Source: CAYYKK01 sp964467935 (GTDB lineage Bacteria; Myxococcota_A; Polyangia; Polyangiales; Polyangiaceae). From it: 12,247 nt of DNA. This document shows, in pieces, positions 7,156 to 12,247 of the stretch. Each line of letters begins with the position of its first letter. Positions within the stretch are counted from its first letter, which is position 1. The position numbers and the translations under genes are program-made. Location of the stretch: assembly GCA_964467935.1 (NCBI GenBank), contig CAYYKK010000228.1, positions 1 through 12,247 of the forward strand, read 5' to 3'. Below the pieces are notes generated by a model, which worked only from the letters and a program-made list of their open reading frames with translations, was not told the origin of the DNA and did no database searches.

Positions 7156-8448
7156 GTGACCGCGATCGCGCGTGTGAAGGCGCTCGTCGAGTGGCTGTCG
7201 CTCGGCGCCGTCGTCGGTGTGCTCTCGGGCGCCGCGTCGGCGCTGTTCTTGTGGGCGCTCGAGCGCGCGACCCACTTCCGCGAGGCGCACGAGATCCTCG
7301 TCTACGCCCTCCCGGTCGCCGGGCTCTTCATCGGCGCGCTCTACGAGCGCTTCGGGCAGCCCATCAAGAGCGGCAACAACCTCGTCATCGACACCATCCA
7401 CGACGACGGGCCGGAGATCCCGCTGCGCATGGCGCCGATGGTGCTCGTGGGCACCGTGCTGACGCACCTCTTCGGCGGCAGCGCCGGTCGTGAAGGGACC
7501 GCCGTCCAGATGGGCGCGAGCCTCGCCGACGCGCTCGCCCATCGTCTGAGGCTGCGTCGAGGCCTGCGGCGCCAGCTCCTCGCGGCGGGCGTGGCGGGCG
7601 GCTTCGGCTCCGTCTTCGGGACGCCGATCGCGGGCGCGGTGTTCGGCCTCGAGTTCGTCGTGCTCGGCCGCATCGAGTACGAAGCGCTCGCGCCCGCGGT
7701 CGTCGCGTCGGTGGTGGGCGATCTGACGACGCGGGGTCTCGGCATCGAGCACACGCACTATCCCGCGGCGCCCCACGTCGCGCTGACGCCGCTCGTCGGC
7801 CTCGCGTGGCTCGGGTTCGCGGCCGCGGTCGCGGCGACGTCGGCGGCTTTCATCGAGCTCACCCACTTCTTGAAGCGCCTCGGCGAGCGTCACCTCGGGA
7901 GGCTGCCGCTGCGCATGGCGGTCGGCGGGCTCGTCGTCGTCGCGCTGTGGAAGGTCGTCGGGACGAGCGACTACCTCGGCCTCGGCGTCCCCACGATCGT
8001 GCGCGCGTTCCGCGATCCGACGCTGCCGTTCTACGCGTTCGCGGCGAAGCTCGTCCTCACCGCGGTGACCCTCGCGGCAGGCTTCCTCGGCGGAGAGGTC
8101 ACGCCGCTCTTCTTCGTCGGCGCGACGCTCGGGAGCGTGTTCGCGCGGCTCGTCGGTCTGCCGCTCGAGCTCGGCGCGGGGGTCGGCCTCGCCGCGGTGT
8201 TCGCGTCTTCGTCGAACACGCCGCTCGCGCTCTCGATCATGGCGGTCGAGCTCCTCGGCTCGGCCATCCTGCCGCACGTGGTGATCGTCTGCGTGCTCGC
8301 CTACCTCTTGTCGGGGCACCGGAGCATCTACCCCGCGCAGCGGCTCCTCCGTGGCAAGAGCGGACAGGCCCTCTCGCGATCGACGCCGCTGCGCGACCTA
8401 CCCCACCGACCAACGCCGAGGGACACGCCGTCCGGCGACGACGGTTGA
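7156..8448 (+). CDS. CLC-F-type fluoride/proton antiporter
   Basis: A 430-residue multi-pass membrane transporter of the CLC family, expected to export fluoride in exchange for protons. Visible signatures: SGNN (72-75) in place of the chloride-type GSGIP, GREGT (111-115) with gating glutamate E113 and Thr instead of the usual Pro, and GGEVTP (312-317) in place of GxFxP. These substitutions, as I recall them, mark the fluoride-specific subfamily, and the upstream fluoride riboswitch supports it independently. The start is GTG 7156, with GAGG five bases upstream. The same frame is open back to ATG 6955, but that ATG lies just ahead of the aptamer, the extra 67 residues are hydrophilic, and their third-position GC is lower. 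No other usual start codon exists between the riboswitch and 7156. The C terminus is a short hydrophilic tail with no CBS domain. Confidence 0.87.
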   Translation: MTAIARVKALVEWLSLGAVVGVLSGAASALFLWALERATHFREAHEILVYALPVAGLFIGALYERFGQPIKSGNNLVIDTIHDDGPEIPLRMAPMVLVGTVLTHLFGGSAGREGTAVQMGASLADALAHRLRLRRGLRRQLLAAGVAGGFGSVFGTPIAGAVFGLEFVVLGRIEYEALAPAVVASVVGDLTTRGLGIEHTHYPAAPHVALTPLVGLAWLGFAAAVAATSAAFIELTHFLKRLGERHLGRLPLRMAVGGLVVVALWKVVGTSDYLGLGVPTIVRAFRDPTLPFYAFAAKLVLTAVTLAAGFLGGEVTPLFFVGATLGSVFARLVGLPLELGAGVGLAAVFASSSNTPLALSIMAVELLGSAILPHVVIVCVLAYLLSGHRSIYPAQRLLRGKSGQALSRSTPLRDLPHRPTPRDTPSGDDG

Positions 8449-8454
8449 AGGGGC

Positions 8455-8486
8455 GCGCGGAGCCCGACACACGACGAGCTCCGCGC
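8455..8486. terminator. 9-bp hairpin between convergent genes
   Basis: GCGCGGAGC (8455-8463) pairs perfectly with GCTCCGCGC (8478-8486) across a 14-nt loop, within the 50-bp gap between the fluoride transporter and the SMP-30-like gene. Position and symmetry suggest a shared bidirectional terminator, although neither side has a T-run. Confidence 0.5.
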
Positions 8487-8498
8487 CGCGACCCACGC

Positions 8499-9512
8499 TC
8501 ACTTCAGATCGTACGCCTCGACGACGTTGTCGAGGAAGCGAGGCACGAGCACCCGCGACCGCTTCTTGTCCCACGCGATGTCCGCCGGCGCCTTGAGGCT
8601 CTGGAGGACGGGCTCGAACGTGCCGCCGAGCTTGCCGCGGTAGATGGCGCTGCCGCCCCAGCTCGAGACGAGGAGCGCGTCGCCGGCCATCACGAGCCCG
8701 TCGAGGCCGCCGTTCGGCGTCTTGGTCACGTCCTCTTTCGCGCCCTTGTCGTCCAAGCGATAGACCTCGGCGCCGCCGAAGGTGTTCACGAGCACGCCCT
8801 TGTCGGTGAAGAGGACGCCGTTCGGTCGCCCGAGATCCGTCGACTTCGCGAGCGGCTTCGCCTTGCCCTTCTCGATGACGTAGACCGCGTCGGTGCCGGT
8901 CGGCTCGAAGTCCTTGCCGCCGGCCTTCATCCCGGAGTCGCTGACGAAGATCCGCCCGTCCGGCGCGGCCGCGACGTCGTTGAGGAAGGTCGCGCCCTCG
9001 ATCTTGATGTCGCCCTTCGCGGCCCCCGACTTCGCGTCGAACATGCGGACGTGATCGATGTCCGCGACGTAGAGCACGCCCTTCGCGATGGCCATGCCCT
9101 TCGGCGCGTCGAGCTTCACCTTCTTCGAGCCCTCGATCCACTTGAGCTTCGTCACTTTGCCGTCGGGCGACAGCTCGCTGATGAAGCCGTTTCCGTCCAC
9201 GTCGAGCGGCTTTCCGTTGATGTTGCTGACGAGGTAGCGGTCGTTCGCCTCGTCGTAGAGCACGCTCTCGGGCGTCGCCATGTCCTTCCACACGAGGACG
9301 GGCGTGGGCGCGGGCGGCGGCTCCGCGGGCTTGGCGCTCGCCGTGGGCTCGGCGGTGGCGGAGGCGATCGGCTCGGGCATCGTCGCGGCGCTCGCGACGG
9401 GGGCCGAGGCCATCGAGTCGGGCGCAGCGGGCGGGGGCGCGTCGCTGCCGCAGCCGGCCGACAGAGAAGCCGTGAGGATCGAGACCAAAGACACCGTTCG
9501 GATCGTGCTCAT
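8499..9512 (-). CDS. SMP-30/gluconolactonase-like beta-propeller lipoprotein
   Basis: A 337-residue predicted lipoprotein. The signal sequence ends in LSAGC (C21), then an Ala/Pro/Ser/Thr-rich linker runs to about residue 65, followed by a six-bladed propeller of the SMP-30/NHL type. Characteristic blades are visible: PESVLYD, FLNDVAAAPDGRIFVSD, GRPNGVLF and LDGLVM. The Glu, two Asn and Asp in these motifs correspond to the family's metal-binding set, so a metal-dependent lactonase-type or sugar-binding role is possible; the substrate is unknown. ATG 9512 is chosen because TAAGGAG lies six bases upstream and the signal sequence begins there; the frame is open further upstream only as a spurious extension. 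It follows the presenilin-like gene by 47 bp on the same strand, so it may be the last gene of that operon. Confidence 0.85.
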   Translation of the reverse strand: MSTIRTVSLVSILTASLSAGCGSDAPPPAAPDSMASAPVASAATMPEPIASATAEPTASAKPAEPPPAPTPVLVWKDMATPESVLYDEANDRYLVSNINGKPLDVDGNGFISELSPDGKVTKLKWIEGSKKVKLDAPKGMAIAKGVLYVADIDHVRMFDAKSGAAKGDIKIEGATFLNDVAAAPDGRIFVSDSGMKAGGKDFEPTGTDAVYVIEKGKAKPLAKSTDLGRPNGVLFTDKGVLVNTFGGAEVYRLDDKGAKEDVTKTPNGGLDGLVMAGDALLVSSWGGSAIYRGKLGGTFEPVLQSLKAPADIAWDKKRSRVLVPRFLDNVVEAYDLK

Positions 9513-9559
9513 GCCGCGCTCCTTAGGGCGCTCGGGCCCTCGCGGCAACGGGGAGCCGA

Positions 9560-10357
9560 TCAGCCGAGCCGCGTCCGCAGGAGGAGCCCCGCGACCACCG
9601 CGACGGCGAGGATCATGGCCGCCACCGCGGTCGCGCGGTCCTTCGGCGCGAGCCTCCGAAAGCGCGGGACGAACGCGACGGTCACGAGCCCGATCGGCAC
9701 GAGCGCCGGCACGACGGCTCCGATCCACGAGGCGACGCCGATCGCGAGCGCCGCGCCGGCGAGCACGAGCCCGGCCACGCGCCACGTGCCGATCCCGTGC
9801 CGCGCAGCGACCCCGAGCAAGAGCGCCGCGAAGACCAGGTCGCCCGCTCCGAGCACGAACGAGAGACCTTGGGTGCCGGGGACCGGCACGGCGAGCGCCA
9901 GCGCGCCGAGCGCACGCTCACTCCCGGCGATCGCGTGCGTCGGCCCCGCGGGGTGGAGCACCGAGGCGGCGTCGGCGGCCGCGGCGACCACCATCGCGGG
10001 CAGCACGTGCCCCGGGTGTTGGATCCGCGTGCCGATCGCGTCCCCAGCCGCGTGCCCGAGCACCACGAGCGCCACGTTCTGCAGCGGCAGCAGCCACGGC
10101 GCGGTGAGACCGTGGGCGAAGATCGCCGAGAGCGACACGAGCGAGACGACCGCGAGCACCGCCGACCACCTCACGTTCGGCGCGGCGCGCGAGGCGAGCG
10201 CGAGCGACGCGACGGCCGGCACGACGGCGATCGCCGCCGCGCACACGAGCCCTCCGGTCTCGCCGACGTGCACGCGCGGCGCGACGACGATCGCCGCGCC
10301 CGTCGTCACGAGCGGCAGCGCGAGCGAGATCCGTGGCGTCGACGGCCCGAGGATCAA
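9560..10357 (-). CDS. presenilin-like intramembrane aspartyl protease
   Basis: A 265-residue, almost entirely hydrophobic protein with roughly nine membrane segments (for example 36-54, 65-82, 86-103, 117-134, 165-183, 193-213, 214-231, 242-260). Three features match the presenilin/signal-peptide-peptidase family (GxGD, peptidase A22): an Asp inside a membrane segment (D129, AADAAS, like the DAxS of archaeal presenilin homologues), LGAGDLVF with GxGD aspartate D173, and PAL at 217-219. Their order and spacing (44 residues each) fit the family. The expected activity is cleavage of transmembrane helices; no substrate can be named. The start is a TTG overlapping the mltG stop (TTGA), with GGGGA three bases upstream, and no conventional start precedes the hydrophobic region. 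Prepilin peptidases also carry GxGD but lack PAL, and their motif is usually followed by Lys. The assignment rests on motifs only. Confidence 0.72.
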   Translation of the reverse strand: MILGPSTPRISLALPLVTTGAAIVVAPRVHVGETGGLVCAAAIAVVPAVASLALASRAAPNVRWSAVLAVVSLVSLSAIFAHGLTAPWLLPLQNVALVVLGHAAGDAIGTRIQHPGHVLPAMVVAAAADAASVLHPAGPTHAIAGSERALGALALAVPVPGTQGLSFVLGAGDLVFAALLLGVAARHGIGTWRVAGLVLAGAALAIGVASWIGAVVPALVPIGLVTVAFVPRFRRLAPKDRATAVAAMILAVAVVAGLLLRTRLG

Positions 10358-11583
10358 TGTTCCCCGCGCACGGCCTTCTGGTGATCGTCGAACGTCTCGC
10401 TGAAGGTGTGCCGGCCGCCGCCCTTCGCGACGAAGAAGAGGTACTTGGTGATCGCCGGCGCCATCGCGGCCTCGAGCGACTTGTCGCCTGGGTTCGCGAT
10501 CGGCCCTGGCGGGAGACCTTCGTTCGTGTACGTGCTGTAGCGGTTGGCCTTGTCGCGGTTCATCGCGCCCGTGACCTTGCCGTCGAACCGCGCGCAGCTC
10601 GGGATGCTGGCTTTGGCGACGAGGCATCCGTACGCGCTCGTCGGATCGCTCTCGAGCCGCTTCGGCGAGAAGGAGGGATCGGTCAGTCGGTTCAGGAACA
10701 CGCCGGCGACGAGCGCGCGCTCCTCGTCCACCGCGGCCTCCTTCTCGACCATCGACGCGAGGATCACCACCTCGCGTCGATCCCACCCGAGCTCGCCGTG
10801 CAGCGCCGCGAGATCCGCCGCGTGCTTCTCCGCGAGCCGATCCCAGCGCGCGCGCGCCTCGGCGACGAGCTTGCGGACGACCTCGTCGCCGGGCGAGTCG
10901 AGCGAGAGATCGTACGTCGCAGGGAACAAGTAGCCCTCCGCGCTCTCGGCCGGTCCGCCCTCGACGCCCGGGACCCCGACGCTCGCGAGCAGCGCCGGGT
11001 CGACGGTCGCGAGGAGGAAGGTGCCCTTGCCGACGATGCCGTGATCTTCGAGGCGCGACGCGATTTGGAAGCGGTTCCACCCCTCCGGGATCGTCACTTT
11101 GCGCTTCGGCCGAGAGCTCGTCCGCGTGAGCAGCTCACGCAGCGCCGCAGGCGTGAGGCCACCCGACAGCAGATGGGGGCCCGGGACGAAGTCGCCCTCG
11201 GCGCTCGAGATCCGGAGGTAGACCGCCATGAGCGACCGGTTCTCGACCAGGCCCGCGTCACCGAGGACCGCGGCGACCTCGGCGAACGAAGCGTGCGGCG
11301 GCACCTCGATCTCGAGCGGCGGCCCCGCGGGTCCCTTGCGGAGCGAGAACGCCGAGAGCGCCACGACGAACGCGAGCGCCGGCAAGATCACGACGACGCT
11401 GCCGATCGCGAGCCACAACCTCCTGCCGCGGAGCCGACGGACGCGGCTCAGCGCGTCGCTGAAGCGCGCTCCGACACCCGCGTGCGAGCGCCGCCGGCGG
11501 CGCGGATCGCTCGGGATCGACGCGCGCGCTTTCCTCGCCCCGTCCCGCGGTCCCGCCGACCTCCGCTCCTTCGGAGCCGTCAC
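10354..11583 (-). CDS. mltG: endolytic murein transglycosylase MltG (YceG)
   Basis: A 409-residue inner-membrane enzyme that cleaves nascent glycan strands in peptidoglycan, thought to set glycan length. A basic cytoplasmic N terminus (many Arg) is followed by one membrane helix (about 56-80), a LysM-like region, and the YceG catalytic domain. Hallmarks: EGYLFPATYDL from residue 216, ASMVEKEA with the catalytic Glu at 280, SDPTSAYG, and the C-terminal YTNEGLPPGPIANPG signature. The length is somewhat above the E. coli protein because of the longer N terminus. The GTG start at 11583 has GAGGTGA just upstream. It is divergent from the DUF433 gene (147 bp between) and overlaps the presenilin-like gene downstream, so the two are probably co-translated. 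The assignment is firm. Confidence 0.95.
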   Translation of the reverse strand: MTAPKERRSAGPRDGARKARASIPSDPRRRRRSHAGVGARFSDALSRVRRLRGRRLWLAIGSVVVILPALAFVVALSAFSLRKGPAGPPLEIEVPPHASFAEVAAVLGDAGLVENRSLMAVYLRISSAEGDFVPGPHLLSGGLTPAALRELLTRTSSRPKRKVTIPEGWNRFQIASRLEDHGIVGKGTFLLATVDPALLASVGVPGVEGGPAESAEGYLFPATYDLSLDSPGDEVVRKLVAEARARWDRLAEKHAADLAALHGELGWDRREVVILASMVEKEAAVDEERALVAGVFLNRLTDPSFSPKRLESDPTSAYGCLVAKASIPSCARFDGKVTGAMNRDKANRYSTYTNEGLPPGPIANPGDKSLEAAMAPAITKYLFFVAKGGGRHTFSETFDDHQKAVRGEH

Positions 11584-11718
11584 CGCTCACCTCGTCGCGC
11601 AGCGCCGAACGTCACCCGAGCCTCATACGTCAACTCGGCCCTTCGCAGAACACGGTTCGCGCCGAGCGAACGACCGCGTCGGCGCGCGGCTTCTTTTTCC
11701 GCCGATCGCATTGGCGGG

Positions 11719-11724
11719 TATGGT
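11719..11724 (+). promoter_or_regulatory. candidate -10 box for a leaderless DUF433 transcript
   Basis: TATGGT (4 of 6 to TATAAT) ends seven bases before ATG 11731, and no Shine-Dalgarno precedes that ATG. This spacing would place transcription initiation at the ATG itself, as in a leaderless mRNA. No good -35 is seen. The rest of 11584-11730 shows a TTGACG on the minus strand (11633-11628) without a matching -10. Confidence 0.3.
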
Positions 11725-11730
11725 CGGCGC

Positions 11731-12171
11731 ATGACGGTCCCGCCGTTGCCACGCATCCTCGTCCCGCACCCCCACGTCCGCTGCGACGCGCACATCCTCT
11801 CCGGGAGCCCGCACGTCGTCGGATCGCGCGTCCCCGTCCGGCGACTCTGGGCGTGGCACCGCGGCGGCACGGCCGTCGAGAAGCTCATGCGCGNNNNNNN
11901 NNNGAAGGTCCTCGACGCGCTCGCGTTCGCGTACGACAACCAGGACGTCATCCAAGCCGATCTCGACCGTGAGCAGGCGCTCTTCGAAGAGCGCGGAGGT
12001 CCGACGCCGTTCGCGCGCCCGCTCGCCCAGCTCGCGCTCCCCTTTGCCGCCCCTCCGCCTCCCGCCGGCGCGCCCCGCTTGGCTCCCCCTTCCCCGCCGC
12101 CTCCAGGTCCCCGTCCCGCGCGCCCCGCGGCGGCCGCGGCGCGACGCGCGAAGACCTCGCGACGTGGCTGA
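11731..12171 (+). CDS. DUF433-domain protein, interrupted by an assembly gap
   Basis: A small cytoplasmic protein of about 146 residues as assembled. The N-terminal half fits the DUF433 pattern: ILSGSPHVVGSRVPVRRLW (a 'GxPxIxGTRIPV' type stretch), a helix ending GGTAVEKLMR, then KVLDALAFAYDNQDVIQADL. DUF433 proteins are often antitoxin-like DNA-binding partners, but no toxin gene lies next to it in this window. The last 50 residues are Pro/Ala-rich and probably disordered. Ten Ns fall between R54 and the KVLDALAF helix, where related proteins carry a short 'YPxLxxA' loop, so the true gap is probably longer than ten bases. The frame is the same on both sides as written. The gene ends within a terminator hairpin. 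Confidence 0.7.
   Translation: MTVPPLPRILVPHPHVRCDAHILSGSPHVVGSRVPVRRLWAWHRGGTAVEKLMRXXXXKVLDALAFAYDNQDVIQADLDREQALFEERGGPTPFARPLAQLALPFAAPPPPAGAPRLAPPSPPPPGPRPARPAAAAARRAKTSRRG
11894..11903. other. assembly gap (10 N)
   Basis: A run of ten undetermined bases inside the DUF433 gene. The length is likely a placeholder, since the missing loop should encode more than the four unknown residues shown. Confidence 0.95.
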
Positions 12172-12187
12172 GCGGTCACTTTTTTTT
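12164..12187 (+). terminator. intrinsic terminator of the DUF433 gene
   Basis: GTGGC (12164-12168) pairs with GTCAC (12175-12179), including one G-T pair, around a 6-nt loop, and is followed directly by eight Ts (12180-12187). The stop codon TGA (12169-12171) lies in the loop. A T-run of this length is striking in such GC-rich DNA. Confidence 0.65.
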
Positions 12188-12247
12188 GCGCGCATGTGTC
12201 CCCTCGTCACGCGCTGAACCCCTGAGCCGAAAAGGGGATTCGGTGCG

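Noticed and set aside
9560..10357. Type IV prepilin peptidase (A24) for the GxGD membrane protein
   Set aside because: A PAL motif follows at presenilin spacing, GAGD is followed by Leu-Val-Phe rather than the Lys common in prepilin peptidases, and there is no cysteine-rich N-terminal domain.
7806..10403. 865-codon plus-strand frame across the CLC, SMP-30-like and presenilin-like genes
   Set aside because: Low-complexity Arg-rich translation spanning three genes with recognisable domains on other frames or strands.
10333..11730. Plus-strand frame running through mltG into the DUF433 gene
   Set aside because: The portion before 11731 is antisense to mltG and Arg-rich; only the part from ATG 11731 has a domain.
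12219..12237. CCCCT/AGGGG hairpin near the window end
   Set aside because: Only 5 bp with a 9-nt loop and no T-run; it lies at the edge without context.

Overview
The window is very GC-rich (about 70 % by eye) with strong G/C preference at third codon positions, so long spurious ORFs run antisense to almost every gene. The gene set points to a myxobacterium (Myxococcota, probably Polyangiales/Sorangium-like): many lipoproteins with Ala/Pro/Ser or Gly/Ser linkers, an AgmX/PglI-type domain, a VWA protein, a beta-helix lipoprotein and a SMP-30-like lipoprotein. The taxonomic call is an inference from style and content, not from a marker gene. No tRNA, rRNA, CRISPR array or mobile element was seen.

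Layout. (1) 1-3343, plus strand: a 5'-truncated Fe-S/flavin oxidoreductase with a possible haem c motif, overlapping by 4 bp (ATGA) an exported VWA-domain protein. (2) 3452-6180, plus strand: a lipoprotein carrying a lipin/PITP-type LNS2 phosphatase domain, then a lipoprotein with a right-handed parallel beta-helix. (3) 6254-6865, minus strand: a small AgmX/PglI-like lipoprotein. (4) 6909-8448, plus strand: a probable promoter, a fluoride (crcB-type) riboswitch and a CLC-F-type fluoride/proton antiporter. The longest ORF for this transporter starts inside the riboswitch, so the true start is placed at a GTG at 7156. (5) 11583-8499, minus strand: a likely operon of mltG (endolytic murein transglycosylase), a presenilin-like intramembrane aspartyl protease whose TTG start overlaps the mltG stop, and a SMP-30/NHL-type lipoprotein. 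(6) 11731-12171, plus strand, divergent from mltG: a DUF433-type protein interrupted by a 10-N assembly gap, followed by an intrinsic terminator.

How it fits together. Most products are predicted to act in the cell envelope: lipoproteins, a septal or peptidoglycan-processing enzyme, an intramembrane protease and an ion exporter. The best-supported circuit is the fluoride riboswitch controlling a fluoride exporter. The least familiar element is the presenilin-family protease (intramembrane Asp, GxGD and PAL signatures) translationally coupled to mltG. The first flavoprotein also looks unusual, because its FAD-binding 'GD' segment lies before rather than after its GxGxxG motif, suggesting a circular permutation.
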